A stretch of 64,000 nucleotides of DNA from Polynucleobacter sp. MWH-UH2A. Lineage in GTDB: Bacteria; Pseudomonadota; Gammaproteobacteria; Burkholderiales; Burkholderiaceae. The notes beneath the pieces were generated by a model, which saw only the letters and a list, made by a program, of their open reading frames with translations, had not been told where the DNA came from and made no database searches. The stretch is from the NCBI RefSeq assembly GCF_018687195.1, contig NZ_CP061321.1:1736001-1800000 (forward strand), given 5' to 3'. Shown here piece after piece: positions 34,208-44,085 of the stretch (position 1 is its first letter; every line of letters begins with the position of its first letter). The translations under genes were made by a program, and so were the position numbers.

Positions 34208-35917
34208 CTAGCCCGGGAATTGCTTTCCCTGATCTTTTAATTCATCTCGATACTGCCGCTGCATTTCCCGCAGGCGGGCATCAATACTGGAACTTTGATA
34301 AAAATCAGCACCGCCGGCATTGCGCGCAATCTTAAGCTGCTCTATTGCGGATGGCCAGGCGCCCTCTAAAGCATATTTCTCACCCAAAGCAAAGTGACGC
34401 ATAGGCACATTCTTTGCTTGATCATAAGCATTGGATAGCATGCTCCACCACAGGATTTCATTGGGTTGTGAACGCGTACGCGCTTTTAACCAGGCAATCG
34501 CATCGGTAGTGCGTCCCATCTTGAGTTCAGCATTGACCATTGCAGCACCGGCAGCATATGACTGAGGATAGGCGCGCAATGCATTCTGGGCAATTTGCAA
34601 TGCCTCTTCATTTCTTCCTTTTGCCAAAGCCAATTCAGAGGCTGTGATTTCGAGAGACAAACTTTGTCGCTGAATTGGAGATCCTGGTGCGCTGGCTTTC
34701 TGAGCTAAATTGCGTGCTTGCTGAAGATCGGACTCGGCTTGATCCCACTTGCCCTGTCGCTGCGCGATTAAAGCCAAGCCGTAGAAACCTTCCATTTGTT
34801 TGCCCACTTGAGGCTGCTTACTAAGGCTATCAAAAGTATTTTTTAAGTCGTAAAGGCCACTAGATGTACCCGCCTGCTCCATGCGAGCTCGCGCCTTAAT
34901 GAAATAAAACTCCACAGCAGTGGGGACATTGCGTGCCGGAACAGTACGCGCCCGATCTTGCATATCTGCAATACGATCCGTTGTAAGCGGGTGAGTACGA
35001 ACATAAGCAGGAACACCTTTATCCATAATGCCAGTCGCTTTTTGCAAGCGCTGGAAAAATCCGGGAGCACCATTGACGTCATATCCACTGGCATCCAAAA
35101 TCTGAAAGCCAATACGATCCGCTTCTCGCTCCGCATCCCTGGAATAAGAAAGTTGATTATTAATAGCAGCGGCTTGACCACCCTGCATTAAACCTGCTGC
35201 AGCCTGAGGATTACGCGACATTGCTAAAGCGCCCAACACCATACCAGCAATCGCAATCATCGTATTGGTAGTCTGCTTGTCCATCTGTCTGGCCAAGTGG
35301 CGCTGCAATACGTGACCCGTTTCATGACCCATTACCGAAGCAACTTCAGAGTCTGACTCTGCGCTCACAATCAATCCGGTATGAAAGCCAATAAATCCGC
35401 CAGGCAATGCAAACGCATTAATGCTGCTGTCTTTCACCGCAAATAATTCAAAATTGTAGGCTCCACTACCTTGCTCATTAGCGCCCCCAAGCTGTAACTT
35501 TTTAGCAGCCTGCAATAGACGCCTCTCCATCTGGTTGAGGTAGTCGTAAATAGGCAAATCATTTGAATAATCTGCATCAGGACGAATTTGGCGCATGATC
35601 ATTTCGCCATACTTTCGCTCATCTACTCGACTTAGCGCATCACCGCCAGGATCACCCATATCTGGTAAGACGATCGCAGGCTGACTTTGTAGACCGCTGC
35701 GGGTTGGAGCATTCGTGGGGCGCGCATCCGGAGATTGCATGGCACGATTAATATTCTGAATCGCCGCTGAATTACCCTCTACCGACACATCACCCGCGGG
35801 AGCGGCGCCAGCAGAATAAGCAGGGGAAGCGTAAGAACACCACAAGGCCAACACAAGCTGACCCGCCACCATGCGGCGCCAAATTGCGGTATTTTGTCCT
35901 GACTTTATTTCCTTCAT
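34208..35917 (-). CDS. Periplasmic M48 metalloprotease with TPR domain (BepA-like)
   Basis: 569-aa protein. A signal peptide (residues about 15-37, ending SPAYSAG) is followed by an M48 zinc-protease domain with HETGH at residues 198-202 and the third ligand in [12 protein letters not shown]; the C-terminal third (about 370-555) is made of TPR-type helix pairs. This layout is that of E. coli BepA (YfgC), which guards outer-membrane protein assembly. A longer frame begins at 36031, but that would run through the moaC start, and the ATG at 35917 places the signal peptide properly. Only 23 bp separate it from divergent moaC. Confidence 0.88.
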   Translation of the reverse strand: MKEIKSGQNTAIWRRMVAGQLVLALWCSYASPAYSAGAAPAGDVSVEGNSAAIQNINRAMQSPDARPTNAPTRSGLQSQPAIVLPDMGDPGGDALSRVDERKYGEMIMRQIRPDADYSNDLPIYDYLNQMERRLLQAAKKLQLGGANEQGSGAYNFELFAVKDSSINAFALPGGFIGFHTGLIVSAESDSEVASVMGHETGHVLQRHLARQMDKQTTNTMIAIAGMVLGALAMSRNPQAAAGLMQGGQAAAINNQLSYSRDAEREADRIGFQILDASGYDVNGAPGFFQRLQKATGIMDKGVPAYVRTHPLTTDRIADMQDRARTVPARNVPTAVEFYFIKARARMEQAGTSSGLYDLKNTFDSLSKQPQVGKQMEGFYGLALIAQRQGKWDQAESDLQQARNLAQKASAPGSPIQRQSLSLEITASELALAKGRNEEALQIAQNALRAYPQSYAAGAAMVNAELKMGRTTDAIAWLKARTRSQPNEILWWSMLSNAYDQAKNVPMRHFALGEKYALEGAWPSAIEQLKIARNAGGADFYQSSSIDARLREMQRQYRDELKDQGKQFPG

Positions 35918-35940
35918 CCCTATATGGTAAAACTTATCCC

Positions 35941-36414
35941 ATGAACAAACTAACTCATTTTGATGCCAGTGGCCAAGCCCATATGGTAAATGTGGGAGAT
36001 AAGCCCCATACCCATCGCATTGCAATCGCAATAGGCCAAATTACGATGCTCTCAGAGACCTTCAAAATGGTCGAGGGTGGCACCCACAAAAAGGGTGATG
36101 TTCTTGGCATCGCCAGAATTGCAGGCATACAAGCATCCAAAAAAACCTCTGATTTAATTCCACTCTGCCACCCACTAGCGCTAACCCATGTCAGCCTCGA
36201 ATTTGCTCCAGACCCAAAAACCAATAGCATCCACTGCCAAGTTAGGGCGGAAACTACGGGACCAACTGGTGTTGAAATGGAGGCCCTCACTGCAGTTCAA
36301 GTCGCCCTACTCACAATTTATGACATGTGCAAAGCAGTTGACCGAGGAATGGTGATAGGCGAGGTAAAGCTACTTGAGAAGAGTGGTGGCAAGTCTGGCG
36401 ACTGGAAGGCCTAA
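35941..36414 (+). CDS. moaC: Cyclic pyranopterin monophosphate synthase
   Basis: Second step of molybdenum cofactor synthesis: makes cPMP from the 3',8-cyclo-GTP product of MoaA. The 157-aa protein contains [32 protein letters not shown] [18 protein letters not shown], and the catalytic [16 protein letters not shown]. The open frame reaches back to 35884, but the ATG at 35941 ([11 protein letters not shown]) fits family starts. It stands alone; no other moa gene is in view. Confidence 0.96.
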   Translation: MNKLTHFDASGQAHMVNVGDKPHTHRIAIAIGQITMLSETFKMVEGGTHKKGDVLGIARIAGIQASKKTSDLIPLCHPLALTHVSLEFAPDPKTNSIHCQVRAETTGPTGVEMEALTAVQVALLTIYDMCKAVDRGMVIGEVKLLEKSGGKSGDWKA

Positions 36415-36424
36415 TATACTTATA

Positions 36425-36448
36425 TGAACCACCTGCCTAGGTGGTTCA
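36425..36448 (+). terminator. Hairpin terminator after moaC
   Basis: Perfect 10-bp stem TGAACCACCT / AGGTGGTTCA, loop GCCT, 10 bp after the moaC stop and 15 bp before the convergent pilin stop. The following T-run is weak (CTTTCGCTC), so efficiency is uncertain. Confidence 0.6.
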
Positions 36449-36463
36449 CTTTCGCTCAAAACC

Positions 36464-36979
36464 TTATTTGGTGATTCTGCACTCTGAGGGCAACAACTGC
36501 GGTATTAAATTGGTTTGAGTTGACCTACAAGACCAACCTCCAGCCCAAGTTGCACCTTCTGGCATAGATAGATCAATCGGCTTCGGTGAATTCGCATCTG
36601 GTTCATTGGTGGGCACAAGATGCAAAGTATTTTTGCCTTCTGGCGCCACATTAACTTGATAGTCAATTGCAATCGCGCCCGATGGCGTAATTTCAATTAG
36701 CTTCACGCTTCGAGTAGGCGAAAAGGTAAAAGAACCGTGAGTGGCTTCATCCATTGGTACAGTGCCTCGACTGGCAAACGCCTCAGTTACTGCAAGCTTT
36801 GCACTGGATGACAAATTCATCCCCTCTACAACGCGAGTACGCGCAATATAGTCTTGATACTGCGGCACTGCTACCGCAACTAGGATACCAATAATGGCAA
36901 CTACAACCATCACTTCAATGAGCGTAAATCCTGCCTCGCGATGATCCTGTGCCGCTTGTGTTTCTCTATTTAATTTCAT
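36464..36979 (-). CDS. Type IV pilin (PilA/PilE-like)
   Basis: 171-aa prepilin. A 17-residue charged leader ends in Gly, then the mature N-terminus FTLIEVMVVVAIIGILVAVA with Phe+1 and Glu+5, the prepilin peptidase signature. Two Cys near the C-terminus (in WSCRST and PSECRITK) likely form the D-region disulfide. The open frame begins at 37036, but an AGGAG ribosome binding site stands just before the ATG at 36979. The long leader is unusual but seen in betaproteobacterial pilins. No pilus assembly genes adjoin. Confidence 0.9.
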   Translation of the reverse strand: MKLNRETQAAQDHREAGFTLIEVMVVVAIIGILVAVAVPQYQDYIARTRVVEGMNLSSSAKLAVTEAFASRGTVPMDEATHGSFTFSPTRSVKLIEITPSGAIAIDYQVNVAPEGKNTLHLVPTNEPDANSPKPIDLSMPEGATWAGGWSCRSTQTNLIPQLLPSECRITK

Positions 36980-37052
36980 ATCTTCTGCTCCTGAGGTCAA
37001 ATACCTCATATTCCAGTCTATACCTCCTTTAAACAAGGCAACTGAAAATAAA

Positions 37053-37077
37053 AAAGCCGGCTATTGAAGCCGGCTTT
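37053..37077 (-). terminator. Rho-independent terminator of the TerC gene
   Basis: Perfect 10-bp stem AAAGCCGGCT / AGCCGGCTTT with loop ATTGA; on the minus strand it ends in a T-run. It lies 58 bp after the TerC-family stop and upstream of the pilin gene. Confidence 0.9.
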
Positions 37078-37135
37078 ATCTGATTTTGAATTCAGAAACG
37101 AATTACGCTTTATTAAGTCTCTTAATTGAATCCCT

Positions 37136-37843
37136 TTAATGAGATTCTTTCTTAGCATTTTTCTTCTTTAAGTATGAGCCTAGCAAAATAACGATAGCCA
37201 CACCAATGCCCTCAAAGATCATGTGCGCATCTTCAAATGCCGCTTGCATAGATTCTTTAATTGCCGGATCTTCCACCAACATTCCGCCGGCTAATAAACC
37301 CAATAAGCCAGCTCCCAATGTGATGATGATCGGGAAGCGATCCATTACTTTTAGCAACATCGTGCTACCAAAAATAATCAATGGAATCGATAAACCAAGG
37401 CCAATAATCAGCAAAGCTAAACGCGTCTCCTCTGGGCCCTTTTGAGCAGCAGCCGCTACGGCCAACACGTTATCCAAACTCATTACCAGGTCAGCCACCA
37501 AGATAGTGCGGATGGCGCCCCAAATATTAGCGCTGCCTTCCATTTCTCCTTCATCATCACTATCAGCCAGCAACTGCACTCCGATATAGACCAATAAAAC
37601 CGCACCAATAATCTTTAAATAAGGCAATGTAAGCAGTTGAACTGCTGTAACGGTAAGCACAACACGCAAAATAATCGCTGCAGCACTACCCCAAAAGATT
37701 GCTTTCTTTTGCTGATGTGCCGGCAAATTACGCGATGCCAAAGCGATCACCACCGCGTTATCTCCCGATAATAAGATGTTGGCAACAATGATTGATAAAA
37801 GTGCAGCCCAAAATGCTGGGCCCGAGAATGCTGAAAAATCCAT
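37136..37843 (-). CDS. TerC-family integral membrane protein (YjbE-like)
   Basis: 235-aa protein with about seven membrane helices. TerC-family motifs are LLSGDNAVVIALASRNLP near the N-terminus and VADLVMSLDNVLAVAAAA in the middle, both with acidic residues inside helices that are thought to bind metal. Members are linked to manganese export and metalation of exported proteins; the exact role here is inferred from family. It is a single-gene unit with terminators on both sides. Confidence 0.9.
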   Translation of the reverse strand: MDFSAFSGPAFWAALLSIIVANILLSGDNAVVIALASRNLPAHQQKKAIFWGSAAAIILRVVLTVTAVQLLTLPYLKIIGAVLLVYIGVQLLADSDDEGEMEGSANIWGAIRTILVADLVMSLDNVLAVAAAAQKGPEETRLALLIIGLGLSIPLIIFGSTMLLKVMDRFPIIITLGAGLLGLLAGGMLVEDPAIKESMQAAFEDAHMIFEGIGVAIVILLGSYLKKKNAKKESH

Positions 37844-37895
37844 TATGTCTCCCTACTGTATTTATCTTTTTATTTGCAACACTTCAAATACTACA

Positions 37896-37925
37896 AAAAG
37901 GGCGCCGTGTTTGCAGCGCCCTTTT
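37896..37925 (-). terminator. Rho-independent terminator of sucCD
   Basis: Perfect 10-bp stem AAAAGGGCGC / GCGCCCTTTT with a 10-nt loop, starting 4 bp after the sucD stop on the minus strand. Confidence 0.9.
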
Positions 37926-37929
37926 TTAA

Positions 37930-38823
37930 TTACAACATTGCCTTTAATAGCGCAGCCATTTCAGATGGGTTCTTCGTTACCTTGAAACCGCACTCCTCCA
38001 TTACGGCAAGCTTGGCATCTGCAGTATCAGCACCACCAGAAATCAATGCGCCTGCATGGCCCATACGTTTGCCTGGAGGAGCAGTAACACCAGCGATGAA
38101 GCCAACTACAGGCTTCTTCATGTTCTCTTTGCACCAGCGGGCTGCTTCAGCCTCGTCTGGACCGCCGATTTCACCGATCATGATAACAGCATCTGTCTCT
38201 GGATCTTCGTTAAACATGCGCATTACATCAATATGCTTAAGACCGTTAATAGGGTCGCCGCCAATACCAACAGCAGTAGATTGACCCAAACCGATTGCAG
38301 TCAATTGACCAACAGCTTCATAGGTCAAAGTACCAGAGCGGCTTACAACACCAATGCGACCCTTCTTGTGAATATGGCCAGGCATGATGCCGATTTTGAT
38401 TTCATCGGGAGTAATAATTCCAGGGCAGTTAGGGCCGAGCAATAAAGTCTTTTTGCCGCCCTTTGCTTCTTTAGCTTTCATCTTGTTACGCACTTCAAGC
38501 ATGTCACGCACTGGAATACCTTCTGTAATACAGATAACAAAATCGAGATCAGCATCAACCGCTTCCCAAATCGCTGCAGCTGCGCCAGGAGGCGGAACAT
38601 AAATTACTGAAGTGGTTGCACCTGTTTGCTGCGCAGCCTCTTTTACAGTTGCATAAATTGGAATATTAAAAATAGATTCGCCAGCTTTTTTTGGATTCAC
38701 GCCAGCAACAAAACAGTTTTTGCCGTTTGCGTATTCCTGACATTTTTCAGTATGAAACTGACCTGTCTTACCAGTGATACCTTGTGTAATGACTTTGGTG
38801 TTTTTATTAATCAAAATAGACAT
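37930..38823 (-). CDS. sucD: Succinyl-CoA synthetase subunit alpha
   Basis: TCA-cycle enzyme subunit that binds CoA and carries the phosphorylated histidine (297 aa). Motifs are [18 protein letters not shown] at the N-terminus, [20 protein letters not shown], and the active-site loop [14 protein letters not shown] with the catalytic His near residue 250. It follows sucC by 15 bp. Confidence 0.98.
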   Translation of the reverse strand: MSILINKNTKVITQGITGKTGQFHTEKCQEYANGKNCFVAGVNPKKAGESIFNIPIYATVKEAAQQTGATTSVIYVPPPGAAAAIWEAVDADLDFVICITEGIPVRDMLEVRNKMKAKEAKGGKKTLLLGPNCPGIITPDEIKIGIMPGHIHKKGRIGVVSRSGTLTYEAVGQLTAIGLGQSTAVGIGGDPINGLKHIDVMRMFNEDPETDAVIMIGEIGGPDEAEAARWCKENMKKPVVGFIAGVTAPPGKRMGHAGALISGGADTADAKLAVMEECGFKVTKNPSEMAALLKAML

Positions 38824-38838
38824 ATTGAAATTCCTGGA

Positions 38839-40008
38839 TTATTTGTTTTTAGCAACAGCAGCGACTACCTTAGTAGCGGCTTCGGCCATGGAGTCAGCGC
38901 TAATGATTGGCAAACCTGAATCTGCAAGAATCTTCTTACCTAGCTCTTCGTTTGTACCCTTCATGCGCACCACCAAAGGTACTGTGAGGTTTACTGCTTT
39001 ACATGCAGTAACAACACCATCAGCAATCACATCGCAACGCATAATCCCGCCAAAGATGTTGACCAAAATCGCTTCAACACTCTTATTTTTCAACATGATC
39101 TTGAATGCTTCAGTAACCTTCTCTGCAGTAGCGCCACCGCCAACGTCCAAGAAGTTGGCAGGCTCGCCACCGAACAACTTAATCGTGTCCATCGTTGCCA
39201 TTGCCAAACCAGCACCGTTTACTAGGCAGCCAATATTGCCATCTAATGAAATGTAAGCAAGGTCAAATTTAGATGCTTCAATTTCAGCAGCATCTTCTTC
39301 ATCAATATCGCGATAGGCCACGATTTCTGGATGACGGAACAATGCGTTTGGATCAAAGTTGAACTTAGCATCCAAAGCCTTGATCTTGCCATTGCCCTCA
39401 AGAATTAATGGGTTGATTTCAACCAAAGAGGCATCTGTATCCCAATAGGTCTTGTACAAATTCTTAAATACATCGCGAGCCATTGGAATGGAGGCTTCAG
39501 GAACGCCGATTCCTTTAGCCACAATGTCGCAATCCGCATCGGTTAATCCAATCAATGGATCAACAAACACCTTAATAATTTTTTCAGGATGTGACTCAGC
39601 TACTTCTTCAATATCCATTCCGCCTTCGCTAGAAGCCATGATCACATTCTTTTGTGTCGCACGGTCTGTAACGATACTGAAGTAATACTCTTTTTTAATA
39701 TCTGCGCCATCTTCGATCAGGAGGCGATTTACTTTCTGACCTTCTGGGCCAGTTTGGTGTGTCTTGAGTTGCATTCCCAAGATTTCAGAAGCGTATTTCT
39801 TCACTTCATCCATGCTCTTAGCCAACTTCACGCCACCACCCTTACCGCGTCCACCAGCATGAATTTGGGCTTTCACAACCCATACAGGTCCACCCAGTTT
39901 TTCTGCGGCTTTTATTGCCTCATCCACACTAAATGCAGGAATGCCGTTTGGAACAGGCACATTAAATTGGCGCAGAAGTTCTTTGCCTTGGTACTCATGA
40001 ATTTTCAT
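38839..40008 (-). CDS. sucC: Succinyl-CoA synthetase subunit beta
   Basis: Nucleotide-specificity subunit of succinyl-CoA synthetase, 389 aa, with an ATP-grasp fold. Motifs: [20 protein letters not shown] at the N-terminus, [17 protein letters not shown] and the C-terminal [19 protein letters not shown] with [16 protein letters not shown]. First gene of the sucCD operon; a 187-bp gap to recX lies upstream. Confidence 0.98.
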   Translation of the reverse strand: MKIHEYQGKELLRQFNVPVPNGIPAFSVDEAIKAAEKLGGPVWVVKAQIHAGGRGKGGGVKLAKSMDEVKKYASEILGMQLKTHQTGPEGQKVNRLLIEDGADIKKEYYFSIVTDRATQKNVIMASSEGGMDIEEVAESHPEKIIKVFVDPLIGLTDADCDIVAKGIGVPEASIPMARDVFKNLYKTYWDTDASLVEINPLILEGNGKIKALDAKFNFDPNALFRHPEIVAYRDIDEEDAAEIEASKFDLAYISLDGNIGCLVNGAGLAMATMDTIKLFGGEPANFLDVGGGATAEKVTEAFKIMLKNKSVEAILVNIFGGIMRCDVIADGVVTACKAVNLTVPLVVRMKGTNEELGKKILADSGLPIISADSMAEAATKVVAAVAKNK

Positions 40009-40195
40009 AATGACTCCGAAACGGTATCTTTTTTAGCAAGCGATGAGGATTTAAAAACAATGTCGCCAAAATCCCATACTTACTCTGGAAATAGCTAAAT
40101 TAGCCAATTTTTGAATAAATGCGAAGGGCTTGACCGACTTCCTAAGTCTATCATGTTGCAATGCCGCAAATAGGGTTTTCTGATCCGTAATTGCC

Positions 40196-40708
40196 CTAAT
40201 CAGGCGTTTGGCCACCAACAATCTTTGCCACCACTTCCAGGCCAAACCCCTTGCTAGCCAAGAAGCGATATTGCCTTGCTCGCTCTTTCTGGTCTTGCGC
40301 TTTTGTGCCATATTTTTTCGACCAAAGCCCATAAGCACGCTCAAACTCGGACCCTTTTAAATCCGCCAGAAGTTTGGCAGACTGCTTGCCATCTACACCT
40401 GCTCGTTGGAGCTCTTCCTGAATTTTCCGGGTACCGTATCGCTCGCTACGGCGCCGAACCAATGCCTCTGCAAAACGCTCATCTGATAGCCAGCCTCGAG
40501 CCTCAAAATCATCGAGAACCGCCTCAATACTCGAAGCACTAGCCTGTGGATTTGGCTCGACCTCAGTCAACTTTGCCCATCGTGCCTCTGACTCAGCGAG
40601 CTTTGCCGCCAAACTCTTGCGACTATATTCTCGCAACGATAAAAGACGCAAAGCCCGAGCTTTGAGACTCGGGCTTTGTTTTTGCTTTTTGCTACTGACT
40701 TCTGACAT
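40196..40708 (-). CDS. recX: Regulatory protein RecX
   Basis: 170-aa helical-repeat protein that binds RecA filaments and limits RecA activity. Typical sequence: ALRLLSLREYSRKSLAAKLAE, then VLDDFEARGWLSDERFAEALVRRRSERYGTRKIQEELQRAGV (residue blocks with the WLSDERFAEA and RYGTRKIQEEL motifs) and the C-terminal RARQYRFLASKGF. A start at 40735 is possible, but would overlap recA; the ATG at 40708, 4 bp after the recA stop, is preferred. A strong hairpin lies in its first codons (40649-40678). Confidence 0.93.
   Translation of the reverse strand: MSEVSSKKQKQSPSLKARALRLLSLREYSRKSLAAKLAESEARWAKLTEVEPNPQASASSIEAVLDDFEARGWLSDERFAEALVRRRSERYGTRKIQEELQRAGVDGKQSAKLLADLKGSEFERAYGLWSKKYGTKAQDQKERARQYRFLASKGFGLEVVAKIVGGQTPD
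40649..40678 (-). other. Strong hairpin at the start of recX
   Basis: Perfect 11-bp inverted repeat CAAAGCCCGAG / CTCGGGCTTTG with an 8-nt loop, inside recX codons about 11-20 just after recA. Read with recA (minus strand) the following bases are CGTCTTTTATC, a weak T-run. It may lower read-through from recA into recX. Confidence 0.55.
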
Positions 40709-40712
40709 CGAG

Positions 40713-41804
40713 TTATTCGACTTCCTCTTCCTCACTTAGCACATCCGTCACTACAGCAGATCCCGCTTTAACACCTAATTTCTCGCGAATTTTTGCTTCG
40801 ATGTCTTTAGCGATTTCTGGATTCTCTTTCAAGAATTCACGCACATTGTCTTTACCTTGCCCAATGCGATCGCCGTTGTAGCTGTACCAAGAACCAGATT
40901 TTTCAACGAGATCAGCTTCTACGCCCATATCAATAATTTCACCCTCTCTTGAAATACCAGCGCCATACATAATGTCAAAAATGGCTTCACGGAATGGCGG
41001 GGAAACCTTATTCTTCACGACTTTCACGCGGGTTTCATTGCCAACAACTTCATCGCCCTTTTTGATGCTACCGATGCGGCGAATATCTAAACGCATAGAA
41101 GCATAGAACTTCAAAGCGTTACCGCCAGTAGTTGTTTCTGGAGAGCCAAACATCACACCAATCTTCATACGAATTTGGTTGATGAAGATGACCGTTGTAT
41201 TAGTACGCTTAATGGCGCCAGTCAATTTGCGTAGGGCTTGGCTCATCAAACGCGCCTGCAAACCTGGCAATGAATCGCCCATGTCGCCTTCAATTTCAGC
41301 CTTTGGAACCAATGCGGCAACTGAGTCAACCACGATCAAATCGATTGAACCAGAGCGGACTAATGCATCTGCAATTTCCAAAGCTTGCTCACCAGTATCT
41401 GGTTGAGAAATCAGCAGATTGTTTACATCAACACCCAGTTTCCCGGCGTACTGAACATCTAACGCATGTTCAGCATCAATAAATGCGCAGGTACCACCAA
41501 GCTTTTGCATTTCTGCAATCGCATGCAAAGTTAAAGTGGTTTTACCGGATGACTCAGGACCATAAATTTCAATTACGCGACCACGTGCAAGACCACCGAC
41601 GCCAAGTGCGATATCCAACCCTAATGAACCGCTGGATACGACCTGAATATCTTGACTGATTTCAGCGTCACCCAATCTCATGATTGAGCCCTTGCCAAAT
41701 TGCTTTTCAATTTGCGCTAAAGCTGCTGTTAACGCCTTTTGCTTATCTCCACTCATTCCCTCAAATTCTGAGGAGGCTGACTTTCTTTTATCATCCAAGG
41801 CCAT
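40713..41804 (-). CDS. recA: Recombinase RecA
   Basis: Strand-exchange ATPase and SOS co-protease, 363 aa. Walker A is GPESSGKT at residues 82-89, Walker [11 protein letters not shown], and the conserved loop-2 region [31 protein letters not shown] follows (seen as [13 protein letters not shown] and [10 protein letters not shown]). The C-terminus is acidic (SEEEEVE), as usual. A LexA box lies 72 bp upstream; recX follows. Confidence 0.99.
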   Translation of the reverse strand: MALDDKRKSASSEFEGMSGDKQKALTAALAQIEKQFGKGSIMRLGDAEISQDIQVVSSGSLGLDIALGVGGLARGRVIEIYGPESSGKTTLTLHAIAEMQKLGGTCAFIDAEHALDVQYAGKLGVDVNNLLISQPDTGEQALEIADALVRSGSIDLIVVDSVAALVPKAEIEGDMGDSLPGLQARLMSQALRKLTGAIKRTNTTVIFINQIRMKIGVMFGSPETTTGGNALKFYASMRLDIRRIGSIKKGDEVVGNETRVKVVKNKVSPPFREAIFDIMYGAGISREGEIIDMGVEADLVEKSGSWYSYNGDRIGQGKDNVREFLKENPEIAKDIEAKIREKLGVKAGSAVVTDVLSEEEEVE

Positions 41805-41875
41805 TTTTTATTCCTTTTTCGCTTTGTATTGGGCTATTTCCCGAAGTTTTATCTACTTTCCAACAACTTAGGAGT

Positions 41876-41905
41876 CACTGTATATAAAAACAGTATTCTT
41901 TGCAA
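41876..41905 (-). promoter_or_regulatory. LexA (SOS) box and probable recA promoter
   Basis: The sequence CACTGTATATAAAAACAGTA (41876-41895) matches the LexA consensus TACTGTATATATATACAGTA closely, with both CTGT and ACAG arms intact. On the minus strand TTGCAA (41900-41905) may be the -35, 17 nt before TACAGT, putting the LexA site in the spacer and -10, as in E. coli recA. Confidence 0.88.
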
Positions 41906-41923
41906 GCGACTTTTTTAAAGAAT

Positions 41924-42457
41924 TTACGGATTTCCCACTAATCCATGTTCTATTGGGGTCCGATCCCAATAGAAAAAGAGTGGAATAGCGAGTGCCCAGA
42001 CCATCCCGACCAGTATCAAACCGAGAGTTTGGCCACCAGAACCCCAAGATCCAGCCCCCATCCGAATGCCAGCCTCGTAAGACATTGAACCGCAAATACC
42101 TCCCAAAACTGCACCCAAAATAGGTCTACCCCGAAGCCAAGAAAGCGAGCCATTAATGGTAGTGGCTACCAAAACCCATAAAACCCACATCCAGATTGGA
42201 GAAAGTTGGCTTGTTGGCCAGGAGTCCTGGAAATTCAAACATCCAAGTTGCACTAAGAGACTGTCGGCAACAATGCCGTACAACAATGCTTTACTTAACA
42301 GGCGCAGCGACTCCTTAGGCTCATCCAGGCACCAGATATGAAAAGCTATATAGCCCAAAGTAACGAGAACCGCCCAAAAGACTTGTTGATTAGCCGCGCC
42401 CAAAACGCAAGCAAACCACCCAAGCTGAAAAAAGACAAAGTTCCAAAATTTAGCCAT
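41924..42457 (-). CDS. DUF2878-family membrane protein
   Basis: 177-aa protein with about six hydrophobic helices (WNFVFFQLGWFACVLGA at the start; WMWVLWVLVATTINGSL; LGLILVGMVWALAIPLFFYW at the end). This is the pattern of DUF2878, whose function is unknown. The open frame reaches 42505, only 14 bp from the tRNA-Met 3' end; the ATG at 42457 (MAKFWNF) is preferred as it places the first helix at the N-terminus. It may be co-transcribed with the tRNA upstream. Confidence 0.78.
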   Translation of the reverse strand: MAKFWNFVFFQLGWFACVLGAANQQVFWAVLVTLGYIAFHIWCLDEPKESLRLLSKALLYGIVADSLLVQLGCLNFQDSWPTSQLSPIWMWVLWVLVATTINGSLSWLRGRPILGAVLGGICGSMSYEAGIRMGAGSWGSGGQTLGLILVGMVWALAIPLFFYWDRTPIEHGLVGNP

Positions 42458-42518
42458 ACCCAAACACCGAGCTACCCTAAGAAAAAAGCCACTGCCGCCG
42501 GGCAATGGCTTTTAGATT

Positions 42519-42595
42519 TGGTGGCGAATCAGGGATTTGAACCCCGGACCTGCGGATTATGATTCCGTCGCTCTAACCAGCTGAGCTAATTCGCC
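42519..42595 (-). tRNA. tRNA-Met (anticodon CAT)
   Basis: Full 77-nt cloverleaf read on the minus strand: acceptor GGCGAAT / ATTCGCC, D-stem GCTC / GAGC, anticodon loop ATCATAA with CAT at 42559-42561, T-arm CGGGG TTCAAAT CCCTG, discriminator A and encoded CCA. The overall form fits elongator tRNA-Met; a tRNA-Ile2 (lysidine-modified CAT) is the alternative and cannot be excluded by eye. It marks the left border of the accessory region. Confidence 0.93.
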
Positions 42596-42715
42596 GAACT
42601 CGTGATTATAAGGTCAAATCGCCTCAAGAGCCAGCCGAACCACCCTAAACTCTTCTTCCCTTGAAAAATGGTGTTTTCACGGTAAATCCACGGTACACAC
42701 CTTGCGCACAAAGTT

Positions 42716-42732
42716 TGTCGTTTTAAACGACA
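42716..42732. repeat. 17-bp palindrome P1 (TGTCGTTT-T-AAACGACA)
   Basis: First of seven perfect copies of TGTCGTTT-N-AAACGACA in 42.7-61.4 kb. It lies 74 bp after the HD-GYP gene stop and 120 bp from the tRNA-Met 5' end. Between palindrome and gene is CTCGGACTGGTAAT (minus strand), shared with the flank of P7. Confidence 0.9.
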
Positions 42733-42806
42733 TCAAGGTTTGCGGGTGGTTAGATAAATTACCAGTCCGAGAATTAATGATATTTTTCAACTCCAACCTA
42801 ATAAAA

Positions 42807-43982
42807 CTACCTATGATTAACTAATTTCTGTAATAAGCCTTTCTCATAAAGCTTCTTCGCGGCCATAACAGGCGCAACCTCAAGTTTTTTTCCTGACTCA
42901 CTTAATATTAATTCCATTGCTTTATCAATACCCAATGCAGGGCGATACGGCCTAAACGATGACATTGATTCTAGCGTGTCAGCAACAGCGAGTATCTTTG
43001 ACTCTAGTAATATTTGATCGCCTTTTAGCCCCAGCGGGTAACCAGAGCCGTCAATCCTCTCATGATGCTGCCTGACTATCTCGGCGATTGGCCATACAAA
43101 AGGAACTTCCTTAAGCACCTTATATCCATTATTGACATGGTCTCTTAAAATAGCATGTTCATGGTCAGTCAGCGCAACGGGTTTCATCAATATTTCTGCA
43201 GGAATAGATATTTTTCCAATGTCATGAACTAAAGCGGCTAATTTCAATCCATGAATTTGATCTGAAGTACAGCCCATCTCCTTGGCGATAGCTTCTGAAA
43301 TGACGGCTACACGATATTGATGTCCTGCAGTATATGGATCGCGTAATTCCATAGTTGTAGACATTGCACTGACCATTGACCCCAATGAATTAATCAGTCG
43401 TTTTTGAGACTCTTCTTGGCGCAACTTATCTTGCTCTATGATTGCTTGATTTTGTAAACCATCTATGCCAAAAGCAATTTCATCTGCAAGACCTTCAAAT
43501 AAATGGATTTCAGGCAATGAAAATGCATTAGCAATACTTGCATAGACAACTAAGCCACCAAGCACTTTTTTCCCTGTTTGCAACGGAACGGCAACACAGC
43601 TTTTAATTCCAAATTTTTGTGCTCGATCTCTCCAGGGCAAAAAATTTGGGTCAACATCACAATCATGAACTATCGACGGTTTTTGAGTTCGGATTGCGGC
43701 ACCTAAAGGACCTTTACCACTGGGCACATTCTCATCCCAGCTCACAACAATTCCATCAGCGTAAGCACTAGCAGTACCAGACACGCCTGCAACTAGTAGA
43801 TCCTTAGTGTGATTTTCCTTAATCAATCCTACCCAAGAAACTACGTAAGGAAATTGATTTGTAATTCCTTCACAAACACCCTGCACTAGCTCTAGCTGTG
43901 TTTTTGCCCTAAGCAAAACTTTAATTGCATTTGAATAAGCTGCTAAGGCCCAAACTTGTTTTACTAGCTGATGATCATTCAT
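42807..43982 (-). CDS. GAF and HD-GYP domain protein, probable c-di-GMP phosphodiesterase
   Basis: 391-aa cytoplasmic protein. A GAF sensor domain (about 25-180; CVAVPLQTGKKVLGGLVVY is the typical end strand) precedes an HD-GYP domain (about 205-385) with His253-Asp254 in VHDIGK, HHE at 306-308 and the GYP motif in DGSGYP (311-316). All expected metal and GYP residues are present, so hydrolysis of c-di-GMP is likely. It is divergent from a diguanylate cyclase gene with 103 bp between, and near an exopolysaccharide synthase, which suggests control of matrix production. Confidence 0.9.
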   Translation of the reverse strand: MNDHQLVKQVWALAAYSNAIKVLLRAKTQLELVQGVCEGITNQFPYVVSWVGLIKENHTKDLLVAGVSGTASAYADGIVVSWDENVPSGKGPLGAAIRTQKPSIVHDCDVDPNFLPWRDRAQKFGIKSCVAVPLQTGKKVLGGLVVYASIANAFSLPEIHLFEGLADEIAFGIDGLQNQAIIEQDKLRQEESQKRLINSLGSMVSAMSTTMELRDPYTAGHQYRVAVISEAIAKEMGCTSDQIHGLKLAALVHDIGKISIPAEILMKPVALTDHEHAILRDHVNNGYKVLKEVPFVWPIAEIVRQHHERIDGSGYPLGLKGDQILLESKILAVADTLESMSSFRPYRPALGIDKAMELILSESGKKLEVAPVMAAKKLYEKGLLQKLVNHR

Positions 43983-44085
43983 CGTTCAATATTAGCCGAT
44001 AAATTTACCCAATATCAGATATTTGCATTGACGATTAAAGTCTACTGTGCGAAATTGAATTAAATAAATCGTTTATTGATTTTTT

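Noticed and set aside
40051..40344. 97-aa minus-strand frame over the recX 3' end
   Set aside because: Shadow of recX in another frame with basic, low-complexity composition.
41868..42095. 75-aa minus-strand frame at the DUF2878 end
   Set aside because: Overlaps the LexA box and DUF2878 in another frame; no family features.
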